Origin: JANYCO01 sp031416415
GTDB lineage: Bacteria; Bacteroidota; Bacteroidia; Cytophagales; Cytophagaceae
NCBI GenBank assembly: GCA_031416415.1
Contig: JANOTP010000131.1
Coordinates: forward strand, 1-64,000
Length of the DNA: 64,000 nt
Direction: 5' to 3'
Position numbers and translations under genes: made by a program
Shown here: positions 27,695 through 36,630 of the stretch, piece after piece
How the letters are laid out: each line of letters opens with the position of its first letter
Position numbering within the stretch: position 1 is the stretch's first letter
The notes under the pieces: model-generated
The model's database searches: none
The model's input: the letters and a program-made list of their open reading frames with translations, nothing else
What the model was told of the DNA's origin: nothing

Positions 27695-29803
27695 TTAAAC
27701 AAATTTTAGGACTATAACGCTATAATCATCGTTAAGATCCCTTTTGCCTGTAAATTCATATAAATCATGCAGTACTTTATCGGTCATTTGTTTAGGGGCC
27801 AATTCTATATTTTGAATAAGTATTTTTTGAAGATTTTCCATTCCGTATTCTTCCCCTTTTTCATTAGTGGCTTCAATGATACCATCTGTATACAAAATCA
27901 ATAAATCATTTGTTTCAAAAGGGTAGCTGTTTTTTTCAATATGTTTTTTGTAGCTGTCGTTTCTTAGAATCCCTAGTCCAAGTCCTTTTTGTTCTAATAT
28001 AGTAAAGACTTTATTTTTGTCTGAATAATAGAAAGACTGACAATGGCCTGCTCTTGAATAGTCAAATTTTTTATTTTCAAAATCGATAATAAAAAGGCTT
28101 AAGGTAATAAAAGAATTTTTTTCTAAACAAGCCCCCACAGCCTTATTGGCATATACCATAAATTCATCGGCTGGTAAATCAAGTTGGATTAGGCTTTGGA
28201 ATATACCTTTCATTTGGGCCATATTAAAAGCCGCCGTGGTGCCATTTCCCGAAACATCTCCAATGGTAAGGGCTACTTTTTTGCCATCCGAATAGGGGTA
28301 AACATCATAATAATCACCTCCTACATCATCTGCGGCTTTCGAAAATGCATGTATTTGAAGATGATCATTAAGCATCATATTGGTGGGAAGTAGTCTTTTC
28401 TGAACTTCTTTTGCAATCTTTACTTCTTCTCTATAACGTTGGTTTTGTAACGCATCAGATACTAATCGATAATTTTTTATAGCCAGACTAGCTTGGCTTA
28501 CGAATGCATATAATACATCGGTAGCAGTTTTGTCAAATCCATTATTTTTATTTTTAATCAATACCAGTGTCCCCAAAAATTCATTGTTAGAACTAAGGGG
28601 GAGCATTATAGAAGATTTATAAGGTAAATTCAGGATCCTTTCATTGTGTGATAAGGTTTTGAAGGATTTAATAGAATAAAGCTCCTTTTTTGTATTGATA
28701 TGATTTTTTCTTAGAACTTTTTTTATTTCAAATACATCAATTTTGTCTATTTGTTGATGGATAAAAGCTTTAAAATTACCTTTTTCATCTACCATTTCTA
28801 GCCATCCCGAATCTGCTTCTACTGAATTGATACCACTTTGAAGTAATAGTTGATAAATATGCTCTTCTGTTACACCTTCTTGGATAGATTGATTTAATTT
28901 TTGGAATACTTTAACTTCTTCAATTTTGCGTTCAAAAACGGAGGAAGTAGGAAGATGAAACATTAGTACAAGTAGCGATACAAAAGCATAAAAAGTTATA
29001 AAAACAAGTAAGCCAAGTACAAATACATTTTCCATCAAGTCTATGCTGCTATTAGAAAGCTGATGCTCGTATATTTGTTGGAAATAGATTACGCAAATGA
29101 GGAGAGTAAAAGCAATTAAAACGATACTCCTTATTTTCTTTTTATAGTTTAGTAGTGCAATCCATTTAACATTTAAGCTAAGATATATTGCTAAAATTAT
29201 AAATGGGCTTGTGAAAATGTAAAAATAAATTTTTTCTAATTTTTCACTACAATCGTCTTCTCCATAATATAAACATTCAAAATACTCAAAGAGATTTACT
29301 GGATTTACTTCAAAAATAAAGAAACTTGACAGTATAGAAATTAATACAAAATACTCAAGAATATGCCAAGCAATATTAGTTCGTGTGGTTTTATGATATA
29401 AAATAAATTTTTTCCAAACATAAAAAGTACTTGTTATAAAGATAATAATAAGACCAAGATTGAGATGGAAAAACAGAGCATATAAACTTTGGTTTTCTTG
29501 AATTTTGGCAGGAGTGAAAAATCTTATAAACAATAACAGCAGAATGGTGGTAACGCCCGTTATGAAGACCCTCCAAAGGTAATCGTCTTGGCTGGTAATT
29601 TTTTTACTTCCAATTTCTATTTTGAAAAATAAAATAGTAAAAAGAATAAACAAGCAAAGGAAATAATTGTAAAGGAAATCTGCGAGTGCAGGATTGATAA
29701 AAGGATTTTCTGTAAAGTAAAATGAAATATTTGATGCTAAAAGCAAAGACCAAGAAATAAAGGCCAATACTAAATATAATTTTCTATAAGATTTTACAGA
29801 CAT
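27695..29803 (-). CDS. Membrane GAF-PP2C (SpoIIE/RsbU-type) phosphatase
   Basis: The 702-residue protein has about seven N-terminal membrane helices (10-285) with no large periplasmic domain, a GAF domain (about 300-450), a linker, and a PP2C phosphatase domain (about 475-702). Catalytic Asp residues appear in DDVGGDYYDVYPYSDG, TIGDVSGNGTTAAF, LYTDGIIEATNEKG and NDDYSVIVLKF. It should dephosphorylate the adjacent STAS protein. The signal is unknown; the membrane domain and GAF imply sensing of a membrane state or small ligand. It heads the operon; guaB ends 96 nt upstream on the same strand, with a hairpin in between. Confidence 0.93.
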   Translation of the reverse strand: MSVKSYRKLYLVLAFISWSLLLASNISFYFTENPFINPALADFLYNYFLCLFILFTILFFKIEIGSKKITSQDDYLWRVFITGVTTILLLLFIRFFTPAKIQENQSLYALFFHLNLGLIIIFITSTFYVWKKFILYHKTTRTNIAWHILEYFVLISILSSFFIFEVNPVNLFEYFECLYYGEDDCSEKLEKIYFYIFTSPFIILAIYLSLNVKWIALLNYKKKIRSIVLIAFTLLICVIYFQQIYEHQLSNSSIDLMENVFVLGLLVFITFYAFVSLLVLMFHLPTSSVFERKIEEVKVFQKLNQSIQEGVTEEHIYQLLLQSGINSVEADSGWLEMVDEKGNFKAFIHQQIDKIDVFEIKKVLRKNHINTKKELYSIKSFKTLSHNERILNLPYKSSIMLPLSSNNEFLGTLVLIKNKNNGFDKTATDVLYAFVSQASLAIKNYRLVSDALQNQRYREEVKIAKEVQKRLLPTNMMLNDHLQIHAFSKAADDVGGDYYDVYPYSDGKKVALTIGDVSGNGTTAAFNMAQMKGIFQSLIQLDLPADEFMVYANKAVGACLEKNSFITLSLFIIDFENKKFDYSRAGHCQSFYYSDKNKVFTILEQKGLGLGILRNDSYKKHIEKNSYPFETNDLLILYTDGIIEATNEKGEEYGMENLQKILIQNIELAPKQMTDKVLHDLYEFTGKRDLNDDYSVIVLKFV

Positions 29804-29826
29804 TCTTAATTAAATGTTTAAATAAT

Positions 29827-29858
29827 TCAGGAGAGCAATTTTTACCTAACTCTCCTGA
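29827..29858 (-). terminator. Hairpin after guaB
   Basis: TCAGGAGAG (29827-29835) pairs exactly with CTCTCCTGA (29850-29858), giving a 9-bp stem and a 14-nt loop. Its place between the guaB stop and the phosphatase gene suggests a guaB terminator, although the U tract on that strand is weak. Confidence 0.5.
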
Positions 29859-29899
29859 TCAATCAATTTATAAAATAATAATTAGATTCAAAATATTAT

Positions 29900-31369
29900 T
29901 TATCTACTATAATTTGGGGCTTCACTAGTTATTTGTACATCATGAGGATGAGATTCTTTCACACCAGCAGAGGTGATTTTTACGAATTTGGCATCTTTCA
30001 TAGTTTCAATATTTGATGCACCGCAATAGCCCATACCAGCTCTTAGTCCTCCAATAAGTTGGTAGATGACTTCATTTGCAAATCCTTTATAGGGTACACG
30101 TCCTACTATTCCTTCTGGCACCAGTTTTTTGATATCGTCTTCGGCATCTTGAAAGTACCTGTCTTTAGAACCATCTTCCATTGCCTCCAAAGACCCCATT
30201 CCTCTGTAAGATTTGAATTTTCTGCCTTCAAAAATATTCATTTCACCTGGCGCCTCTTCTGTACCTGCTAATAAAGAGCCTATCATAATCGTATTTGCTC
30301 CACCGGCTATTGCTTTGGCAATATCTCCAGAGAATCTAATTCCGCCATCTGCTACCACAGGAATACCCATTTTTTTCAATGTTTTTGAGGCTTCATATAC
30401 AGCAGATAATTGGGGAACTCCTACACCTGCTATTATTCTAGTGGTACAAATACTACCTGGGCCAATACCTACCTTTACGGCATCTGCACCTGCTTCAGCA
30501 AGTGCTAGTGCGCCTTCTCCAGTAGCTACATTACCCGCAATGAGGTCGATATCTTTGAATTTTTGTTTTATACTTTTAACGGCTTCGATTACACCTTTAC
30601 TATGTCCATGTGCGGTATCAATACTAATAATGTCTACCCCAGCATTGATAAGTGCTTCCACTCGCTCAAATAAATCAGGTGTTACACCAACCGCTGCACC
30701 AACACGAAGTCTACCAAACTCGTCTTTGCAGGCCATAGGTCTGTCTTTTTTCTTAATTATATCTCTATAGGTAATAAGACCTTTTAATTTTTTGTTTTTA
30801 TCAACTATTGGTAGCTTCTCTATTTTATATTCTTGAAGTATATCTTCCGCTTTTGCCAAATCTATTCCTTCAAAAGCAGTGATGAGATTTTCTTTGGTCA
30901 TTATCTCGGTCACTTTTCTGTTTTTATCTTTCTGAAATCTTAGATCGCGGTTTGTTATAATTCCTACTAGGATACCAGACTTGTCTATTACAGGAATACC
31001 GCCGATTTTGAATTCTGCCATCATTGCAACAGCATCACCAAGCGTAGCGTCTTCGTTAAGTGTAACAGGCTCTAGTATCATACCACTTTCTGAGCGCTTT
31101 ACTTTTTTAACTTGTGCTGCTTGTTCTGCAATACTCATATTTTTATGAATAAAGCCGAGTCCTCCTTCATGTGCCATCGTAATAGCCATTCTATATTCGG
31201 TAACAGTGTCCATTGCTGCTGAGACCAATGGAATGTTTAGACGAATATTGCGGGAAAGATTAGTACTTGTGTCTGTTTCACGAGGAAGCACTTGAGAATA
31301 GGCAGGTAGAAGCAATACGTCATCGTAAGTGAGTGCTTCGTACAAAAATTTAGAAGGATCTAGGGACAT
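29900..31369 (-). CDS. guaB: IMP dehydrogenase
   Basis: The enzyme oxidises IMP to XMP with NAD, the committed step of guanine nucleotide synthesis. The 489-residue protein has the normal bacterial layout: a TIM barrel interrupted by a tandem CBS (Bateman) module at about 95-205. Catalytic Cys308 lies in KVGIGPGSICTTRI, and the flap and phosphate loop segments DGGIRFSGDIAKAIAGGA and GSLLAGTEEAPGE are present. It carries its own consensus promoter (31403-31433) with a leader of about 27 nt. Confidence 0.98.
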   Translation of the reverse strand: MSLDPSKFLYEALTYDDVLLLPAYSQVLPRETDTSTNLSRNIRLNIPLVSAAMDTVTEYRMAITMAHEGGLGFIHKNMSIAEQAAQVKKVKRSESGMILEPVTLNEDATLGDAVAMMAEFKIGGIPVIDKSGILVGIITNRDLRFQKDKNRKVTEIMTKENLITAFEGIDLAKAEDILQEYKIEKLPIVDKNKKLKGLITYRDIIKKKDRPMACKDEFGRLRVGAAVGVTPDLFERVEALINAGVDIISIDTAHGHSKGVIEAVKSIKQKFKDIDLIAGNVATGEGALALAEAGADAVKVGIGPGSICTTRIIAGVGVPQLSAVYEASKTLKKMGIPVVADGGIRFSGDIAKAIAGGANTIMIGSLLAGTEEAPGEMNIFEGRKFKSYRGMGSLEAMEDGSKDRYFQDAEDDIKKLVPEGIVGRVPYKGFANEVIYQLIGGLRAGMGYCGASNIETMKDAKFVKITSAGVKESHPHDVQITSEAPNYSR

Positions 31370-31402
31370 TGCAAATAATGTTAATGTTACTTATTTGCAG
31401 GA

Positions 31403-31433
31403 CAAAAGTACGTTTATTTTATCATTTATCAAA
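31403..31433 (-). promoter_or_regulatory. guaB promoter
   Basis: On the minus strand TTTG (31433-31430) is followed after exactly 19 nt by TACTTTTG (31410-31403), an exact match to the TTTG-N19-TAnnTTTG consensus of Bacteroidota primary sigma promoters. It is the best promoter in the window. Confidence 0.7.
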
Positions 31434-31528
31434 GATCTCAATAATCAAATTCTAAAATTTAGTATTATTGTGTATGAATAGATTAAAGTAGCATATTATC
31501 AAATCAAATTTGTATTTTCGTTTCAGAT

Positions 31529-31960
31529 ATGTTGTCCAAAAAAGCTAAATATGCCTTAAAGGCCCTCGTTTATCTTGCTAAAAAGAAAGAAAACGAACTT
31601 GTATTAATTTCTGAAATTTCTGTTCAGGAGCGAATTCCTAAAAAATTCTTAGAGCAGATATTATTAGAAATGAAAAAACATTTTATTCTACACAGCAAGC
31701 GTGGAAAAGAAGGAGGCTATTATTTAAGCAAAAATCCAGATGAGATTTTTATAGGCAATATCATACGAATTATAGATGGGCCATTAGCTCCTATTCCTTG
31801 CGTGAGTAAGCTTGGTTATCAAAAATGTGAAGAATGTATAGATGAAGCAACTTGTGAGATCAGAAAACTGATGAAACAGGTGCGGGATTCTACTTGCGAT
31901 ATTTTAGACAATACTACTTTAACTCAATTATTGAATATGAAAGGAGTAGTAGTTTTATAA
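31529..31960 (+). CDS. Rrf2-family transcriptional regulator with Cys cluster
   Basis: The 143-residue protein starts with LSKKAKYALKALVYLAKKKE, the Rrf2 winged-helix signature, and has a recognition segment SEISVQERIPKKFLEQILLE with a wing at KRGKEGGYYL. A cluster of Cys residues follows at 91, 100, 103 and 109, with another at 123. IscR and NsrR use three Cys in this region to bind an iron-sulfur cluster, so redox, iron or NO sensing is plausible, although the spacing differs from IscR. It precedes a TonB-dependent receptor on the same strand by 324 nt and may control it. Confidence 0.85.
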   Translation: MLSKKAKYALKALVYLAKKKENELVLISEISVQERIPKKFLEQILLEMKKHFILHSKRGKEGGYYLSKNPDEIFIGNIIRIIDGPLAPIPCVSKLGYQKCEECIDEATCEIRKLMKQVRDSTCDILDNTTLTQLLNMKGVVVL

Positions 31961-32284
31961 CTATTTTTATATAATTTTTAATATCAACAAGAATTTCGTC
32001 TTTTTTTTTAATTATACTTGTTTTTGAATTTATATTAATATTATTTTGTCTATCGAATTAATAGACAAAATAGAAACAGTATAGAATATGTATCTTTCAT
32101 TACCATTAAATAACTATTTAAAAATTAAATCATTGAATACAATAAAATTAGCAGTCATTTTTATTGATTCAATCTATACTAAAATTATAGGGTTTGTATA
32201 TTTATTGTATGCTTGTTGAAACTTATGCTTTTCCAATGATTTAATCTAAAACAAACATCAATCAAAGTATAAACTAATTTTAAC
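31961..32284. other. Intergenic region between Rrf2 regulator and TonB receptor, with a 12-bp dyad
   Basis: This 324-nt AT-rich stretch has no gene. TATTTTGTCTAT (32042-32053) is mirrored exactly at 32061-32072 around a 7-nt loop. It lacks a T tract, so an operator for the neighbouring Rrf2 protein is at least as likely as a terminator. No clear consensus promoter for the receptor was found. Confidence 0.5.
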
Positions 32285-34837
32285 ATGAATAAAATAGTAC
32301 AATTCGTCTTAATCATACCAGTAATGTTCCTTGCCAACCTAGCATGGGCACAAAATGCAGTACAAGGAGTTATAAAAGACTCTGAAGGACATCCTGTAGA
32401 AGGAGCTGTAATAGGAGTTGTAGGAACAAGTGTTTCTGCAATAACGGATTCTACTGGTAATTATAGTTTAAAAACTAAAAAACAACCTCCCTTCTCAATT
32501 CAAGTGAGTGTGGTAGGTTTTAAAACACAAGTAGTAAAGGTAGAACAATTACCAATTCCTTCTTCTTTAGACGTAGCTCTTGAGGTAGATAATCTGGATG
32601 CAGTTACCGTAGTAGCTCGACGCCGTGAAGAAAAAGTACAGGATATTCCAATTCCAATCACAGTAATTGGAGGTAAGCAAATTGACGAAGCGGGTGCTTT
32701 TAACGTGAATCGTGTGAAAGAATTAGTACCTTCTTTACAGCTTTATACCTCTAACCCTCGTAATACAGGTGTTAACATTCGTGGTTTAGGTTCGGCATTT
32801 GGACTTACCAATGATGGTCTTGATCCAGGAGTAGGGTTTTATATAGATGGTATCTACATTGCCCGTCCTGCTGCTGCTACACTTGATTTTATTGATGTAG
32901 AGAGAATTGAGGTATTGCGTGGACCGCAAGGGACATTATTCGGTAAGAACACTACTGCAGGTGCGTTAAATATAACAACCCGTAAGCCAACGTTTAAGCC
33001 AACTGGAGCGGTTGAAATTAGTGGTGGTAACTTTGGTTATATTCAAGCCAAAACGTCAATTTCGGGTGGAATTATCAAAAATAGATTAGCTGGGCGTTTA
33101 TCTTTTTCAGGTACTCAGCGTGACGGAGTGATTCAGAACGTTAGAACTGGAAAATATATAAACGATATCAATAATCAGGGAGTGCGAGCTCAGTTGTTAT
33201 TTACTCCATCTAGAAAGGTAGATATTATTTTGTCCGGAGATTTTTCTCAACAACGTCCTGATGGTTATGCTCAGGTAATAGCAGGAGTAGCGCCTACTAA
33301 ACGTCCTGCTTATCGTCAATTTAATCAGATCATTTCTGACCTGAACTATAAATTACCAAGTGAAAATGCATTCGATCGTAAAGTAGATCATGATACTCCA
33401 TGGAGATCAAACAACTCTCTTGGTGGCGTTTCTCTTAATGCAGATTTTAAAATTGGACCAGGTACTTTGACTTCTACTTCTGCTTGGCGTTATTGGAACT
33501 GGGATCCTTCTAATGACCGCGATTTCACGGGCTTACAAGTGTTGGCGAAATCTCAGAACCCCGCAAAACATCAGAATTGGTCTCAGGAAATACGTTATGC
33601 GGCCAAATTATCTTCTCGTGTAAGTGGTGTGGTTGGTTTGTTTGCACTGGGTCAGGAAATCAAAGTTAATGGAACAGAGGAATCTGGTAGTGCGCAATGG
33701 CGCTTTTCACAGAGCTCAACAAGTGCGCTGTGGGCAACACCAGGATTATTTGAAGGATACGGTATTAATACCAACTCGAAATTGAATTCATTCTCTGCAG
33801 CAGTATTTGCTCAGGTGGATTGGAATGTTTTCAAAGGGTTACATATTTTACCTGGTATCCGTTATAATTATGATGAGAAACAAGCTAAGTTTGATAGAAA
33901 GACATACGGAGGCTTACAAACTACAAACGCTGCGTTGATTGCTCTAAAGAAGGGTGTTTACAGTGATCAGGCGTATAATATATCTACGGATGAAAGAAAC
34001 TGGTCTTATAATTTAACAGCATCTTACAAATTCTCTGATCGTTTAAATGCTTATGCTACCTATTCGAAAAGCTACAAACCGGTTGGTGTAAACTTAAGTG
34101 GAGTTCCATCGGGAACAGGTGGTGTCGCATTAACGGATCTTGCTGTTGTAAAACCTGAGGATGTATCTCATATCGAATTCGGAGTAAAGACTATGCCAAC
34201 CAAACGTTCTACTTTAAATGCTACCTTCTTCAATTCTGATATCAAAAATTATCAGACACAAGTACAAGCTCCAGATGTTAGCTTAAACCGTGGTTACCTT
34301 GCTAATGCTGAAAGAGTATATGTTCAAGGGGTAGAAGTGGATTACAATATTTCTGTTACAAAATACCTTACCTTTTATGGAGGAGTAGCATACACTGAAG
34401 GTAAGTATAAAAAATTTACAAACGCACCTCTTCCATTGGAAGAAACTGGATTAACAATATCGTTCAAAGATATTTCTGGTGGTAATCTTCCAGGTATTTC
34501 TAAATGGGCTGGTTCTTTAGGAGGCGAGGTTTCTACAAAAGGAAGATTCTTCAATAATGATGGAAAATACTTCCTTGCCCTGGAAAGCTTTGGTCGTACT
34601 AAATTTTCCTCAAGTGCTTCCCCATCGACGTATTTGAATATTAAAGAATACGCTTTGTTGAATGCTAGAATTGGTTTCAATGCTGGAAAAGGATTATCTG
34701 TATTCTTCTGGGGACGTAACATTTTGGATAAAAATTATTATGAGCAATTATTGCCAGCAGGAGGAAATGCAGGTCAATTTGCAGGTGTTCTTGGAGACCA
34801 AAGAACATATGGTGCAACTTTGAAATATAATTTCTAA
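32285..34837 (+). CDS. TonB-dependent outer-membrane receptor
   Basis: The 850-residue receptor imports a large or scarce substrate using proton-motive force through TonB. It has a signal peptide (FVLIIPVMFLANLAWA), an N-terminal carboxypeptidase-regulatory-like domain (about 25-100: VQGVIKDSEGHPVEGAVIG), a plug domain (about 115-230: IDVERIEVLRGPQGTLFGKN) and a 22-strand barrel ending in TYGATLKYNF with the terminal Phe. It is not paired with a SusD gene, and its short plug style resembles siderophore or cofactor receptors rather than SusC. The upstream Rrf2 regulator supports a link to iron or sulfur. A strong terminator follows. Confidence 0.93.
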   Translation: MNKIVQFVLIIPVMFLANLAWAQNAVQGVIKDSEGHPVEGAVIGVVGTSVSAITDSTGNYSLKTKKQPPFSIQVSVVGFKTQVVKVEQLPIPSSLDVALEVDNLDAVTVVARRREEKVQDIPIPITVIGGKQIDEAGAFNVNRVKELVPSLQLYTSNPRNTGVNIRGLGSAFGLTNDGLDPGVGFYIDGIYIARPAAATLDFIDVERIEVLRGPQGTLFGKNTTAGALNITTRKPTFKPTGAVEISGGNFGYIQAKTSISGGIIKNRLAGRLSFSGTQRDGVIQNVRTGKYINDINNQGVRAQLLFTPSRKVDIILSGDFSQQRPDGYAQVIAGVAPTKRPAYRQFNQIISDLNYKLPSENAFDRKVDHDTPWRSNNSLGGVSLNADFKIGPGTLTSTSAWRYWNWDPSNDRDFTGLQVLAKSQNPAKHQNWSQEIRYAAKLSSRVSGVVGLFALGQEIKVNGTEESGSAQWRFSQSSTSALWATPGLFEGYGINTNSKLNSFSAAVFAQVDWNVFKGLHILPGIRYNYDEKQAKFDRKTYGGLQTTNAALIALKKGVYSDQAYNISTDERNWSYNLTASYKFSDRLNAYATYSKSYKPVGVNLSGVPSGTGGVALTDLAVVKPEDVSHIEFGVKTMPTKRSTLNATFFNSDIKNYQTQVQAPDVSLNRGYLANAERVYVQGVEVDYNISVTKYLTFYGGVAYTEGKYKKFTNAPLPLEETGLTISFKDISGGNLPGISKWAGSLGGEVSTKGRFFNNDGKYFLALESFGRTKFSSSASPSTYLNIKEYALLNARIGFNAGKGLSVFFWGRNILDKNYYEQLLPAGGNAGQFAGVLGDQRTYGATLKYNF

Positions 34838-34868
34838 ATTTATAAGCGAAAACAAGAAAGTTTAGATT

Positions 34869-34930
34869 AATTAAATTGTTGTTAGTTATCGTCAGAAACT
34901 AGCTAACAACAATTTAATTTTAAATTTTTA
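34869..34930 (+). terminator. Strong terminator of the TonB receptor gene
   Basis: TTAAATTGTTGTTAG (34871-34885) pairs perfectly with its complement at 34903-34917, extended by two A-T pairs to 17 bp, and is followed by TTTTAAATTTTT. It ends the receptor transcript 32 nt after the stop. Confidence 0.8.
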
Positions 34931-34954
34931 TGAAAGTAAATAAAAAAAAGTGAA

Positions 34955-35015
34955 GAGTGTGAGTGTTCCCCAATAGTAATCGGGATGAGTAAAATCGAAC
35001 TCCATACTCACACTC
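34955..35015. repeat. Inverted repeat just upstream of tRNA-Cys
   Basis: GAGTGTGAGT (34955-34964) is mirrored exactly at 35006-35015, with a 41-nt interval; one more G-T pair extends it. It ends 11 nt before the tRNA. It might be a processing or promoter-region structure, or a remnant of an element. Confidence 0.5.
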
Positions 35016-35026
35016 ATTACTGCAAT

Positions 35027-35098
35027 GGTCCCGTGGTCGAGTGGTTAGGCGGGGGTCTGCAAAACCTTCTACGTTGGTTCGATTCCAACCGGAGACCT
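35027..35098 (+). tRNA. tRNA-Cys(GCA), with a bulge in the acceptor stem
   Basis: The cloverleaf is complete: acceptor GGTCCCG (35027-35033), a D arm (35036-35050), an anticodon stem-loop with loop CTGCAAA (35057-35063) and anticodon GCA, and a T arm GTTGG-TTCGATT-CCAAC (35073-35089). The 3' acceptor strand (35090-35097) has eight bases where seven are expected: A35093 is an extra, unpaired base between G35092 and G35094. The discriminator is T, and the 3' CCA is not encoded. This is the only tRNA seen in the window. Confidence 0.85.
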
Positions 35099-35134
35099 CA
35101 AAAAAGTAAAAGACTGATTTTAAAATAAAATAGC

Positions 35135-36013
35135 ATGAAAAAAAAGTATTTGAGTGATTCAGGACCTAAGGTGTCAGAAGCAATTTATGGATTTGGTAGA
35201 TGGGAAGATAAAGGGAAAGAGACTACTGTCTACATGGAAAAAATTGTAAATCTATGTCTAGAATTGGGTATAAATACATTTGATCATGCAGACCGATATG
35301 GTGATTTTACTATAGAAGAACATTTCGGAAAATTTTTAGAAAAAAAATCGATTAAAAGAGAAGATATAATTTTGTTTAGTAAAAGTGGTGTAAGAAAATC
35401 GGCAAGAGGATTTACTTATTACGATAACTCTAGTGATTATATTATCAATAGTGTTGAAAGTTCTCTTAAGAAATTAAAAACTGACTACCTCGATATTTTT
35501 CTTTTAGACCATTTTGATGCTTTGTCTAATCCGGAGGAAACCGCAGTAGTGCTGTCTAATCTAGTAAATCAAGGAAAGGTAAATCATATTGGAGTTTCTA
35601 ATTTTAGTGTTTTCCAACATCAGTTATTGTCTTCTTATCTATCGGTACCAATTGTTACAAACCATGTGGAATTAAATCTTTTGAATATTTCAGCAATAGA
35701 GGATGGACGAATTGATTTTCTTAAACAACGTTTTAGTACATCATTGGCATGGTCACCTCTTGCGGGAGGAAGAATATTAGAAGGCACGGATTCAAAAGCA
35801 GCGTTATTGAGAGCAAGACTTCTGGAAATCGGGAAAAAGTATGATGCAAATATTGAACAGACAGCAGTTGCTTGGTTGTTTCAATTAGGTACTTTACCTA
35901 TAATTGGTACGCTTTCTGAAGAACGAATTAAAAATGTTGCAAGTGCTGCAACCATTAAACTTTCAAACGAAGACTGGTATGAATTGTATAGTATTGCTGT
36001 TCTAAAAGAGTAA
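35135..36013 (+). CDS. Aldo/keto reductase
   Basis: The 292-residue NADPH-dependent oxidoreductase has the AKR TIM-barrel motifs: GINTFDHADRYGDFTIEE with catalytic Asp and Tyr, FSKSGV with the active-site Lys, LLDHFDALSNPEE with the His, and GKVNHIGVSNFSVFQ, followed by a C-terminal cofactor segment IIGTLSEERIKNVA. It is closest in pattern to the YdhF group. The substrate is unknown. It begins 36 nt after the tRNA and stands alone; a strong terminator lies 185 nt downstream. Confidence 0.93.
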   Translation: MKKKYLSDSGPKVSEAIYGFGRWEDKGKETTVYMEKIVNLCLELGINTFDHADRYGDFTIEEHFGKFLEKKSIKREDIILFSKSGVRKSARGFTYYDNSSDYIINSVESSLKKLKTDYLDIFLLDHFDALSNPEETAVVLSNLVNQGKVNHIGVSNFSVFQHQLLSSYLSVPIVTNHVELNLLNISAIEDGRIDFLKQRFSTSLAWSPLAGGRILEGTDSKAALLRARLLEIGKKYDANIEQTAVAWLFQLGTLPIIGTLSEERIKNVASAATIKLSNEDWYELYSIAVLKE

Positions 36014-36630
36014 TATTAGTTCTGTTGGTCCTTCTGGGCAGGTAGATAGTAAGCATTAGTTTGTTGTCGAAAAAAGAAATGGATTTCATATTTTTAATTT
36101 CTTAACGCTTTAAATTATTGTATGATATTGCCTGGTTTATATTAAATTAAGATTTTGTTATAGAAGGAACAGCTATTAGTTATAAAAAATGATAATCATA
36201 CCTATGACTGGAATTATTCCAGTCATAGGTATTGTTTTTTATTTGATCAATGTTTTTTAATATTCTTTTTATTGGTTTTTTAATTGTTCTAACTTTTACT
36301 ATTACATCAAAAGCTACTATATGTTGCTAATTTCATTTTGTGTAAATCACCTTCTTTTCGTAACAAATCAGTTACTCTCCTATACAATTCATCCATTGAT
36401 TTGATTAAAAGGAAGACAATTATAATTGTACATTCCGGATAAATGATTGTTTAATATCGCAATAAAGTAAAAAAAGATTTTCTTTATCCTATTTAGTATC
36501 AAAATTTTAGGCTAGTAACTTGGAATTTGAGTAAATTTAATTGGTTTGAATATTGTCTCACTTATTTTTTTGTATATTTAGATATTAATAACTGTATACA
36601 GATTCACATTCTGTAGAATAAGACAACGAA
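36014..36630. other. 617-nt gene-less region with a terminator and a small palindrome
   Basis: No convincing gene is present. It contains the terminator at 36198-36240 and a 14-bp palindrome, ACAATTATAATTGT (36416-36429). A promoter-like TTG (36553-36555) and TATATTTA (36573-36580), 17 nt apart, may drive the symporter gene. A 29-codon open frame on the minus strand at 36307-36396 is too short to call. Confidence 0.5.
36198..36240 (+). terminator. Strong rho-independent terminator
   Basis: ATACCTATGACTGGAA (36198-36213) pairs perfectly over 16 bp with 36217-36232, with a 3-nt loop, followed by TG and six T. It lies 185 nt beyond the aldo/keto reductase stop, so it closes a long 3' UTR or a small RNA. 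Confidence 0.85.

Noticed and set aside
30213..30770. 185-codon open frame opposite guaB
   Set aside because: It is a shadow of the highly conserved IMP dehydrogenase coding frame; the Ala/Pro-rich product has no motif.
32285..34837. SusC assignment for the TonB receptor
   Set aside because: No SusD gene follows, and the receptor is shorter and lacks the SusC-type conserved N-terminal pattern.
36307..36396. 29-codon frame on the minus strand with a plausible helical sequence
   Set aside because: Too short, with no promoter or homologue known to me; could be a gene remnant but cannot be supported.
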